Source: Azospirillum sp. RU38E
GTDB lineage: Bacteria > Pseudomonadota > Alphaproteobacteria > Azospirillales > Azospirillaceae
Direction of reading: 5' to 3'
DNA: 64,000 nucleotides
Assembly: GCF_900188385.1 (NCBI RefSeq)
Contig: NZ_FZOI01000011.1
Location: 124,001 to 188,000, forward strand
The position numbers and the translations under genes are program-made. Below, piece after piece: positions 27,971 through 35,496 of this stretch. Positions within the stretch are counted from its first letter, which is position 1. Each line of letters opens with the position of its first letter. A model generated the notes under the pieces. It was given only the letters and a program-made list of their open reading frames with translations, ran no database searches and was not told the origin of the DNA.

Positions 27971-28438
27971 ATGCGCTGCCCGTTCTGCGGGAATGACGAC
28001 ACCCAGGTGAAGGACAGCCGCCCGACCGAGGATAACTCGGCCATTCGGCGGCGGCGTTTCTGTTCGTCCTGCGGTGCCCGGTTCACGACATTCGAGCGGG
28101 TACAGCTGCGCGAATTGACCGTGGTGAAAAGCTCCGGCGCGCGGGAGCCGTTTGACCGGGAAAAGATGCTGCGCTCCATGCGCATCGCCCTGCGCAAACG
28201 CCCGGTGGATGCAGACCGGATTGACCGTGTGGTTAATTCCATCGTCCGTCAGCTTGAAAGTTCCGGGGAGACGGAAATCCCGGCGACCCAGATCGGCGCC
28301 ATGGTGATGGACAGCCTGAAGGCGCTCGATAAGGTCGCCTATATCCGTTATGCCTCCGTCTATAAGGATTTCCGGGAGGCGACGGATTTCAACCAGTTCG
28401 TTGAAACCCTGCGCACCGACGTGCTTGCCCCTGAGTGA
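27971..28438 (+). CDS. nrdR: transcriptional repressor NrdR
   Basis: 155 residues. The N-terminal zinc ribbon has MRCPFCG and FCSSCGARF, and the ATP-cone domain starts [15 protein letters not shown]. NrdR represses ribonucleotide reductase genes according to bound (d)ATP. It overlaps ribD by 4 bp (GTGA), consistent with the nrdR-rib order widely seen in alphaproteobacteria. Confidence 0.97.
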   Translation: MRCPFCGNDDTQVKDSRPTEDNSAIRRRRFCSSCGARFTTFERVQLRELTVVKSSGAREPFDREKMLRSMRIALRKRPVDADRIDRVVNSIVRQLESSGETEIPATQIGAMVMDSLKALDKVAYIRYASVYKDFREATDFNQFVETLRTDVLAPE

Positions 28439-29586
28439 GTGGAACTTCGCCGATGCCGGCATCTGGTTTTTCGCCGGCGGACCATGCCCATATGGCGTCC
28501 GCCCTGGCCCTGGCTGAAACGGGGCTGGGCCGGGTCTGGCCCAACCCCTCGGTGGGCTGTCTGATCGTTAAGGATGGCCAGGTGCTGGGCCAGGCGGTCA
28601 CCGCACCCGGCGGCCGGCCGCATGGGGAGACCCAGGCTTTGGCTCAGGCGGGCGATGCTGCGCGTGGCGCCACCGCCTATGTCAGCCTGGAACCCTGCAA
28701 TCATCATGGCAAGACCCCGCCCTGTTCGGAGGCGCTGATCGCTGCCGGGGTGGCGCGGGTGGTGGTGGCCTGTGAAGATCCGGATCCGCGTGTCTGCGGC
28801 GGCGGCATCCGTCGGCTGCGGGAAGCCGGCATTCAGGTGGATGCCGGCCTGATGGCGGCGGAGGCGGAGGCGCTCAACGAAGGTTTTATCAACCGCATCC
28901 GCTATGCCAAGCCGATGGTCAGCCTGAAAATGGCCACCAGCCTGGACGGCCGTATCGCCACCCGCAGCGGTCACAGCCAATGGATCACCGGCGCGCCGGC
29001 GCGGGAACAGGGGCATCGCCTGCGCGCGAACCATGATGCCATCATGGTGGGGATCGGCACGGCCCTGGCCGACGATCCGGAACTGACCTGCCGCCTGCCG
29101 GGGCTGGAGGATCGCTCGCCGGTGCGGGTGGTGCTGGATACAAGGTTGCGTCTGCCGCTGACGGCCAAGCTGGTGCAGCAGGCGACCAGGGTGTCGACCT
29201 GGATCGTCACCCTGCGTCACGGGGCGGAGGCTGCGCGGACCCAGGCCTTCATCGATTGCGGTGTACAACTGATTGAGATTGAACCGGAAACCCCCGGCGA
29301 AATCGCCATCGGCACTGCCCTGCGCGCGCTGGCAGCGCGGGGGGTGACACGGGTGTTGGCGGAAGGGGGATCCCGGCTGGCCGCTTCCCTGCTGCGCGCG
29401 GGGGAGGTGGATCGCCTGGAATGGTTCCGGGCGCCGATGGTCATTGGCGGCGACGGGCTGGGGGCGGCGGCCGGTTTCGGCATTGACGATCTGGCCGATG
29501 CGTTGCGTTTCCGGCGGGTGGATGTGCTGCCGCTGGGCGACGATCTGCTGGAACGCTATCGCCGTGCCGTGCCCCGGTCCCGTTGA
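28435..29586 (+). CDS. ribD: bifunctional pyrimidine deaminase/reductase
   Basis: 383 residues from a GTG overlapping nrdR; an ATG six codons on is possible. The deaminase domain has the zinc motifs PHGETQA and [14 protein letters not shown]. The C-terminal reductase domain starts near [14 protein letters not shown]. It catalyses steps 2 and 3 of riboflavin synthesis. First of four rib genes. Confidence 0.97.
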   Translation: MSGTSPMPASGFSPADHAHMASALALAETGLGRVWPNPSVGCLIVKDGQVLGQAVTAPGGRPHGETQALAQAGDAARGATAYVSLEPCNHHGKTPPCSEALIAAGVARVVVACEDPDPRVCGGGIRRLREAGIQVDAGLMAAEAEALNEGFINRIRYAKPMVSLKMATSLDGRIATRSGHSQWITGAPAREQGHRLRANHDAIMVGIGTALADDPELTCRLPGLEDRSPVRVVLDTRLRLPLTAKLVQQATRVSTWIVTLRHGAEAARTQAFIDCGVQLIEIEPETPGEIAIGTALRALAARGVTRVLAEGGSRLAASLLRAGEVDRLEWFRAPMVIGGDGLGAAAGFGIDDLADALRFRRVDVLPLGDDLLERYRRAVPRSR

Positions 29587-29677
29587 GGGACAAGGGCGTG
29601 TCCGCACAGCGGGGCCATGCGTGAACCGCAGAGAAATCCCGCTCGCAACTTGCGCCTTATCGACCTAATTTATTCGC

Positions 29678-30268
29678 ATGTTTACAGGCATCATCACCGA
29701 CATCGGCCGGATTGCCGACATCGAGCATCGTGGCGACCTTCGCCTGACGATCGAGACCCGCTATGACCTGTCGCAGGTGGCGTTGGGCGCGTCTATCGCG
29801 TCCAACGGCGTCTGCCTGACGGTCATTGAGAAGCTGGCCGGCGCTTATCGCGTCGATGTGTCGGCGGAAACCATCGCCAAGACGACGGTGGGCGACTGGG
29901 TGGTGGGCACGCCCGTCAACCTGGAACGCTCCCTGAAGCTGGGGGATGAGCTGGGGGGGCATCTGGTCTATGGCCATGTCGATGGTATTGTCACCGTGCT
30001 GTCGGTGACGCCGGATGGCGACAGCCACCGCTGGCGCTTCCAGGCCCCGGCCAATCTGGCCCGCTATATCGCGGCCAAGGGCTCGGTGGCGCTGAATGGC
30101 GTCTCCCTGACCGTGAATGAGGTTGAGGGCGATGTGTTCGGCGTGAACATCATCCCCCATACCGCGCAGGAAACCACCTTCGGCCAGATCGGGGCCGGGG
30201 CGCGGGTGAACCTGGAAGTCGATATGCTGGCGCGTTACGTCGCCCGTCTGGTTGGAAAAGAAGGCTGA
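29678..30268 (+). CDS. ribE: riboflavin synthase (alpha chain)
   Basis: 196 residues with two homologous lumazine-binding halves. The N-terminus MFTGIITDIGRI, SIASNGVCLTV and the second-half VALNGVSLTVNEV are diagnostic. It dismutates two 6,7-dimethyl-8-ribityllumazine molecules to riboflavin. It is 2 bp from ribB. Confidence 0.97.
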   Translation: MFTGIITDIGRIADIEHRGDLRLTIETRYDLSQVALGASIASNGVCLTVIEKLAGAYRVDVSAETIAKTTVGDWVVGTPVNLERSLKLGDELGGHLVYGHVDGIVTVLSVTPDGDSHRWRFQAPANLARYIAAKGSVALNGVSLTVNEVEGDVFGVNIIPHTAQETTFGQIGAGARVNLEVDMLARYVARLVGKEG

Positions 30269-30270
30269 AA

Positions 30271-31413
30271 ATGTCCGCTCCCGAATCCCGTCTGCCGCCG
30301 GATGACCGCGCGGTGCTGAGCAGCACCGAAGAACTGATCGAGGAGGCCCGCCAGGGCCGCATGTTCATCCTGGTCGATGATGAGGACCGGGAGAATGAAG
30401 GCGATCTGGTCATCCCGGCCCAGATGGCGACGCCGGAAGCGATCAATTTCATGGCCCGCTATGGCCGTGGCCTGATCTGCCTGACCATGGACAGCCAGCA
30501 GATTGAGCGGCTGCGCCTGCCGCTGATGGCGCAGCAGAACGGCACCCGGCACCAGACAGCCTTCACCGTGTCGATTGAGGCGCGGGAAGGGGTGACGACC
30601 GGCATTTCCGCCGCTGACCGCGCCCGCACCGTTCAGGTGGCCATCGACCGCAATGTCGATCCGCGCGATATCGTGACGCCGGGCCATGTCTTCCCGCTGC
30701 TGGCCCGCGATGGCGGCACGCTGGTGCGCGCCGGCCATACGGAAGCCTCGGTCGATTTCTCCCGGCTGGCCGGGCTGAACCCGTCGGGCGTGATCTGCGA
30801 GATCATGAATGACGATGGCACCATGGCCCGGATGCCGGATCTGGTGACGTTTGCCCAGCTGCACGGGCTGAAGATCGGTACCATTGCCGACCTGATTGCT
30901 TATCGCCGTCGCACTGAAACCATTGTCGAGCGCAGCTATCGCACCACGCTGGAAAGCCATTTCGGTGGCCGCTTCGAAATGGTGATCTATCGCAATCGGA
31001 TGAGCGGGGCGGAACATATCGCCCTGGTGAAGGGCGATGTCGCCGCCCCCGGCCCGGTGCCGGTGCGGATGCATTCGCTGGATATTGTCAAGGATCTGCT
31101 GGGTGACACCCGCCATGGTCCGCGCGGCGGCCTGGAAGGCGCCCTGCGCACCATCGCCGGGGAGGATCGCGGCGTGGTGGTTGTCATGCGCGACGCACAG
31201 CCCTTCTCCCTGGCCGACCGGGTGCGCAATGTCGATGACGGCAATCTGGAACCGTCGGGCGAATTGCGCGACTATGGGATCGGCGCGCAGATCCTCAACG
31301 ATCTGGGCGTGCGGGAGATGGTTTTGCTGAGCAATACCAAAAAGACGGTGGTGGGCCTCGAAGGCTATGGGTTGACCATTGTCGGCCAGCGCGCCATACC
31401 CACCGCCTTCTGA
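30271..31413 (+). CDS. ribB: 3,4-dihydroxy-2-butanone 4-phosphate synthase with degenerate RibA-like domain (RibBX type)
   Basis: 380 residues. The N-terminal DHBP synthase domain (~1-215) is intact: FILVDDEDRENEGDL, RHQTAFTVSIEA and FARLAG-like SRLAGLNPSGVICEI. The C-terminal ~165 residues follow the GTP cyclohydrolase II fold, but the zinc-binding Cys cluster is gone (HSLDIVKDLLGDTRHG where HSECLTGD...CDCG is expected) and the EGRGIGL motif is absent. So it should make DHBP but not open GTP. A separate RibA would be required elsewhere. Confidence 0.9.
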   Translation: MSAPESRLPPDDRAVLSSTEELIEEARQGRMFILVDDEDRENEGDLVIPAQMATPEAINFMARYGRGLICLTMDSQQIERLRLPLMAQQNGTRHQTAFTVSIEAREGVTTGISAADRARTVQVAIDRNVDPRDIVTPGHVFPLLARDGGTLVRAGHTEASVDFSRLAGLNPSGVICEIMNDDGTMARMPDLVTFAQLHGLKIGTIADLIAYRRRTETIVERSYRTTLESHFGGRFEMVIYRNRMSGAEHIALVKGDVAAPGPVPVRMHSLDIVKDLLGDTRHGPRGGLEGALRTIAGEDRGVVVVMRDAQPFSLADRVRNVDDGNLEPSGELRDYGIGAQILNDLGVREMVLLSNTKKTVVGLEGYGLTIVGQRAIPTAF

Positions 31414-31460
31414 GTTGCCGGCAACCCGTCGCTTTCGTCTTTTTACAGGAAGAATCAGCC

Positions 31461-31925
31461 ATGGCCGACGCGCCCCATATCATGATCGTGGAAGCCCGCT
31501 TCTACGAGGATCTCGCCGATGAACTGGTGAAGGGTGCCGTGGCCGAGCTGGAGAAGGCCGGCGCCACCTATGAAATTTTCCAGGTGCCCGGTGTCTATGA
31601 AGTGCCGGCAGCCATCCAGTTCTCCGTCCGCTCGATGGATTTCTATTCCGGTCGCCGCCGTTTTGATGGTTATGTGGCGCTGGGCTGCGTGATCCGGGGT
31701 GAAACCACCCATTATGATTACGTGTGCAATGAAAGCGCGCGTGGCCTGCAGGATCTGGCCCTGCGCTACACGCTGGCCATCGGCAATGGCATCCTGACCA
31801 CCGAGAACCGGGAACAGGCCTGGGTGCGTGCCGCCGTCAATCAGAAGAACAAGGGCGGCTTTGCCGCAAATGCCTGCTTGCAGATGATCGCCCTGAAACA
31901 GCAATTCCGCCTTTTTTCCCGCTGA
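31461..31925 (+). CDS. ribH: 6,7-dimethyl-8-ribityllumazine synthase (RibH1)
   Basis: 154 residues. Features include VEARFYEDLADELVKGA, VPGVYEVPAAIQF and the active-site loop GCVIRGETTHYDYV. It joins the ribityl-pyrimidine with DHBP to form lumazine. It is in the rib operon, upstream of nusB, and is one of two lumazine synthases in this window (see 55619-56083). Confidence 0.96.
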   Translation: MADAPHIMIVEARFYEDLADELVKGAVAELEKAGATYEIFQVPGVYEVPAAIQFSVRSMDFYSGRRRFDGYVALGCVIRGETTHYDYVCNESARGLQDLALRYTLAIGNGILTTENREQAWVRAAVNQKNKGGFAANACLQMIALKQQFRLFSR

Positions 31926-31935
31926 GTTTTGAATC

Positions 31936-32487
31936 ATGCCGCCGCGCAAGAAGATCGCCCTGCCGCCCAAGCCGGAGCCGCCGCCCAAGATCAAGCCCAC
32001 CGGCTCTGCCAAGGCCCGGCGCAGCGCTGCCCGTCTGGCAGCAGTGCAGGCGCTGTACCAGATCGATCTTGCCGGCACGTCCAGCGATGCGGTGATCATG
32101 GAATTCGTCCGCCACCGCATCGGGCAGGAGCAGGATGGCGACGAGTTCGTGACGGCAGAACCGGTGCTGTTCGGCGATATCGTGCGCGGCGTCCAGGCCC
32201 GTCTGGGCGAGGTGGATGAGCTGCTGGGCGGTCTGCTGGACCGGCAATGGTCGCTGGACCGGATGGAACTGCTGCTGCGGGCCATCCTGCGCGCCGGGGC
32301 CTGGGAATTGCTGGCCAATGCCCCGGTGGCCCCGCACATCATCATCAATGACTATATCGACGTCACCCACGCCTTCTTCGCGGGGCGGGAGCCCGGCATG
32401 ATCAATGGCGTGCTGGACAAGCTGGCCCGCGCCCTGCGGCCGGAGGAAATGGCAGCCAAGGCGGCGGCCAAGAAGGCCGGTTCGTGA
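31936..32487 (+). CDS. nusB: transcription antitermination factor NusB
   Basis: 183 residues. The N-terminal tail is basic and Pro-rich, then the NusB core ARRSAARLAAVQALYQID, LDRQWSLDRMELLLRAILRAG and NDYIDVTHAFF-REPGMINGVLD. It joins NusE/S10 at boxA to prevent premature termination of rRNA transcripts. The rib-nusB-thiL order is standard for alphaproteobacteria. It overlaps thiL by 4 bp. Confidence 0.96.
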   Translation: MPPRKKIALPPKPEPPPKIKPTGSAKARRSAARLAAVQALYQIDLAGTSSDAVIMEFVRHRIGQEQDGDEFVTAEPVLFGDIVRGVQARLGEVDELLGGLLDRQWSLDRMELLLRAILRAGAWELLANAPVAPHIIINDYIDVTHAFFAGREPGMINGVLDKLARALRPEEMAAKAAAKKAGS

Positions 32488-33488
32488 CGCAGGCCAAGGC
32501 AGGGGCAGGGTTGGGGGAATTCGGCCGGATTGCCACCTATTTCCGGCCGCTGGCCGTGGGCGTGCCCGGCGCCTTCGATCTGACGGATGATGCGGCCGTG
32601 CTGGATGTGCCGGCCGATCAGCAGCTGGTGGCCACCTGCGATGGCATGGTGGCCGGTGTGCATTTCCTGCCCGGCGATGATCCGGCCGATCTGGCGCACA
32701 AGATCCTGGCCGTCAATATGTCGGACCTGGCGGCCAAGGGGGCCGAACCCCTGGCCTATAGTCTGGTGATGGCGCTGCCGCGCGGCACCAGCGATGAATG
32801 GGTCGCCGCCTTTGCCGCCGGATTGGGCGTTGCGCAGCGCGCCTTCAAGATCAACCTGCTGGGGGGGGACAGTGTCTCCACCCAGGGGCCCCTATCGCTG
32901 ACCATCAATGCGCTGGGCATCGTGCCACGCGGCACGATGATCCGGCGCAAGGGCGCCCGGCCGGGTGATGCGGTGTTTGTCACCGGCAATATTGGCGATG
33001 CCGCCCTGGGCCTGAAACTGGCCTTGGGCACGTTGGCCCAGCCGGTGCCGGATGCCGACCGTGCCTATCTGGTGGGACGATTGCGCCGCCCCTCTCCCCG
33101 GCTGGAACTGGTTGCCTCCCTGCGGGTTTTTGCCACAGCGGCCCTGGATATCTCTGACGGTCTGGTGGGTGACCTGCGTCATCTGGCCACGGCCAGCAAT
33201 GTCGGCATCGCGCTGGATGCCCGCACGGTGCCGCTGTCGCCCGCCGCTGCCCGTCTGGTCACCCGCCAGCCGGAGCTGCTGAGCGCCGTGCTGACCGGTG
33301 GTGATGATTATGAGGTTGCTTTCACCGCCCCGGCCGGCAAGGGCGATGATATTGCCGCTGCCGCCAGCAGCGCCGGCATCACGGTTACCCGCATCGGCCG
33401 GGTGACGGAAGGCCCGGTGGGTGTGGCGGTGTTGGGCATGGGTGGTGTGGAAATGCCCATCGGCCAAGGCGGCTGGGAACATCGCTGA
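32484..33488 (+). CDS. thiL: thiamine-monophosphate kinase
   Basis: 334 residues, ThiL/PurM-type ATP-grasp-like kinase. FDLTDDAAVLDVP, LAVNMSDLAAKGAEP, DISDGLVGDLRHLA and TGGDDYEVAF are the expected blocks. It phosphorylates thiamine monophosphate to the diphosphate cofactor. Last gene before an intrinsic terminator. Confidence 0.97.
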   Translation: MTQAKAGAGLGEFGRIATYFRPLAVGVPGAFDLTDDAAVLDVPADQQLVATCDGMVAGVHFLPGDDPADLAHKILAVNMSDLAAKGAEPLAYSLVMALPRGTSDEWVAAFAAGLGVAQRAFKINLLGGDSVSTQGPLSLTINALGIVPRGTMIRRKGARPGDAVFVTGNIGDAALGLKLALGTLAQPVPDADRAYLVGRLRRPSPRLELVASLRVFATAALDISDGLVGDLRHLATASNVGIALDARTVPLSPAAARLVTRQPELLSAVLTGGDDYEVAFTAPAGKGDDIAAAASSAGITVTRIGRVTEGPVGVAVLGMGGVEMPIGQGGWEHR

Positions 33489-33511
33489 GAGTGACGGCCG
33501 TACAAACGCAA

Positions 33512-33547
33512 AAGGGCGGTCAGGCTGCAGCCTCACCGCCCTTTTTC
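33512..33547 (+). terminator. intrinsic terminator after thiL
   Basis: AGGGCGGTCAGGCT pairs imperfectly with AGCCTCACCGCCCT, followed by TTTTTC. It also serves the convergent hypothetical gene. Confidence 0.85.
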
Positions 33548-33564
33548 ATGTCCCTAATCCGATA

Positions 33565-34347
33565 TCAGCCGCCGAACATGCCCATCAGCTTCTGCGTCCC
33601 ACTCTCCCCTGTTGGGGTGTAGGACTGGGTTTGCAGCATGTTCTGCAATTCCAACTGTGCGGAAGAAAGTTGCGGTGTGCTGCTGGCGGCCGTCGCCTGC
33701 TTGGCGATGGTATCATAGTCGGTCTTGTACAGACCCTTCGACAGCTGGATGGCGTAATTCTTGTCCTCGATGGGCTTGCCCTTCTCGTCCAGCGAGGTGG
33801 TGCCATCATGGGTGACCTTGATGAAATATTCACCATTGTCCAGCTTCAGGTCGCCATTCTGCAGGGCCTTGTAACTTTCGTTGCTCTTGCCAGTGCCTTC
33901 CTTGCTGTCGGCCAGAACCCCGCCATAGCGGGTCATCACCTGCACACGCAGTCCCGGATCGCTGACCATGCCCAAGGTGATCGAGCCGGTTCCCTGCGTG
34001 GTAAAGCGATAAACATCGCCCTTGTCGCCCTTCTTCAGGGCGCTGTAGACATTCAGTCGAGTGCTGTCTGCTACCAGATTGCCAATATCGGTGGCCGAAC
34101 TGGTGGTGGCATAGGCGGATTTGTTAACCTGCTTTTCCAGGGTCTGAACATTGATCTTGGACTGCGCCAGCGACTGTTCTTCCTGCTTCTTCTGCTTTTC
34201 CTGAAGCGCGGCAACGCTATCGCCAATTGTCGACAGATCCGCGACGGCCTGGGCAGCCTTTACCTTGCCTTCAGCAATGGCTTGGCTGGCGGCGGCGAGG
34301 CTGGCGGCAGTATCAGTGCTGCTGGAAGAGAGAATGGACGTGACCAT
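33565..34347 (-). CDS. hypothetical protein, coiled-coil N-terminus
   Basis: 260 residues, function not recognised. Residues ~1-85 are Ala/Ser/Lys/Gln-rich, with a likely coiled coil (LQEKQKKQEEQSLAQSKI). Residues ~100-200 form a compact Gly/Asp-rich region with beta-like spacing (GDVYRFTTQGTGSITLGM), and the tail is Gln-rich and Gly-ended. No signal peptide or membrane helix is seen. Its position beside flaF, with an ATG preceded by GGAAAGGGTCT, suggests a flagellar or secreted-appendage link, which is inference only. Confidence 0.65.
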   Translation of the reverse strand: MVTSILSSSSTDTAASLAAASQAIAEGKVKAAQAVADLSTIGDSVAALQEKQKKQEEQSLAQSKINVQTLEKQVNKSAYATTSSATDIGNLVADSTRLNVYSALKKGDKGDVYRFTTQGTGSITLGMVSDPGLRVQVMTRYGGVLADSKEGTGKSNESYKALQNGDLKLDNGEYFIKVTHDGTTSLDEKGKPIEDKNYAIQLSKGLYKTDYDTIAKQATAASSTPQLSSAQLELQNMLQTQSYTPTGESGTQKLMGMFGG

Positions 34348-34459
34348 GGCAGACCCTTTCCAAGATCCATGATCGGCAGGAGAACCGAATTACCGACCAT
34401 TCTAGGTCGGAATTAGATAAAATGCAATCAATCACTCGTCTGAAACGGCCGGATATCGA

Positions 34460-34933
34460 TCAGATCGATATGCTCAGTTTGCCACTTGGCATTGGCGGGT
34501 GATTGGGCTTCGGCATCGGCGGCGGCGGGACCGGTGCAGAGGCCTGGGACGGGGCGGCGACAGGGCTGTTACCCGCCGCCGGCCGCTGCGACAACCCTGT
34601 CGCCACCGCCCGGTTAATATCAATCAGCCGATCAAGCTTTGTCGTATCCAGGTCAATCAGCCGATCAAAGGTCTGCCGATCAACGATGATGGACAAAGTA
34701 AGAATATTGTCCCGCACATCACGCGGCAGCGGACATTCCGGATCGACCATGGAGGTCTGGAAAATGGTCCAGAGCCGCTGGTTGAGCGAGAGAGCCTGAC
34801 GCAGCAGTTCCGGATTCTCCGGTGCCTGACGCGCATGGATCAGGCGCCGGGCTGCTTCGGTCAAACCCCAAGCCTCCACATCGCGGGGATCCTCGGAGAC
34901 GGGGCGGTTTGTGTAACCGGTCGCTGGCTTCAT
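34460..34933 (-). CDS. flaF: flagellar biosynthesis regulator FlaF
   Basis: 157 residues from the ATG 12 nt after AGGA; an ATG four codons upstream is too close to that site. FlaF features are DVEAWGLTEAARRL, LLRQALSLNQRLWTIFQ and LPRDVRDNILTLSIIVDRQTF. FlaF promotes flagellin synthesis and assembly opposite to FlbT in alphaproteobacteria. The Pro/Ala-rich C-terminal tail (PPPPMPKPNHPPMP) makes it longer than the usual ~120 residues. It is separated from flagellin and flbT by ~11 kb. Confidence 0.82.
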   Translation of the reverse strand: MKPATGYTNRPVSEDPRDVEAWGLTEAARRLIHARQAPENPELLRQALSLNQRLWTIFQTSMVDPECPLPRDVRDNILTLSIIVDRQTFDRLIDLDTTKLDRLIDINRAVATGLSQRPAAGNSPVAAPSQASAPVPPPPMPKPNHPPMPSGKLSISI

Positions 34934-35496
34934 AACGGGTGCCATGTCCTGTGAACGGACCAATAAGACAGATGCATTATTCCACAATGGGGTACGTCCC
35001 ACAAGAATAATGCCCTGCGCTGCGTCAACGGGCGCCAGCCATCCGCATGGCCCCAACCGCATGATGGGGTAGATTGGCTAAAAATTAATGAACAGACTGC
35101 GCAGCAATTTTGGCCCTACGCACCGGCGCCCGGGCATTTTTGGCCATGGCTGAACTGCTCAATGGACGATCGTCACGGTGTTGTGCCAGCAGCACGAAAT
35201 CATGACCGATCATATTACATGGCCGCGGCAGCCACCTAAGGTGCACATGGCCGGTCGTCATCCACGCGAACCAAAGACAGCGCTCTGGATAGCCTATCAT
35301 AAAAGAGGCGTCGGCATTGCCTGGGTATCGCATATGTTATAATTCAAATACTGAACTTTTCTTCCGGTATCTTCAGATAAAGTCGGCTATTGCACCGACC
35401 GTTGGTGGTGCTATCCTGACGATCTGTACTTTTGTAATACGTTGGGCGCGTCGTTCCTTGGTTTAGCCGTTGCCGGGCTGGCCGGGGTGTGATGGC
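34934..35496. other. gene-poor stretch between flaF and cyclase gene
   Basis: No supported gene. It must carry the flaF and cyclase promoters. A repeat copy with core GCACGAAATCATGACC lies at 35192-35208. The reading frame on the minus strand over 35085-35333 (beginning MRYPGNADAS) lacks a family match and a Shine-Dalgarno, and looks like decayed sequence. Confidence 0.5.
35187..35216 (-). repeat. dispersed repeat, core GGTCATGATTTCGTGC (copy B)
   Basis: The minus strand reads GATCGGTCATGATTTCGTGC followed by TGCTGGCAC. The same core recurs in non-coding DNA at 11878-11894, 38497-38513 (minus) and 38610-38632. Three of the four copies flank the cyclase gene. Confidence 0.55.

Noticed and set aside
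35085-35333. 82-codon minus-strand frame beside flaF
   Set aside because: Overlaps a dispersed repeat, has no Shine-Dalgarno and no recognisable domain.
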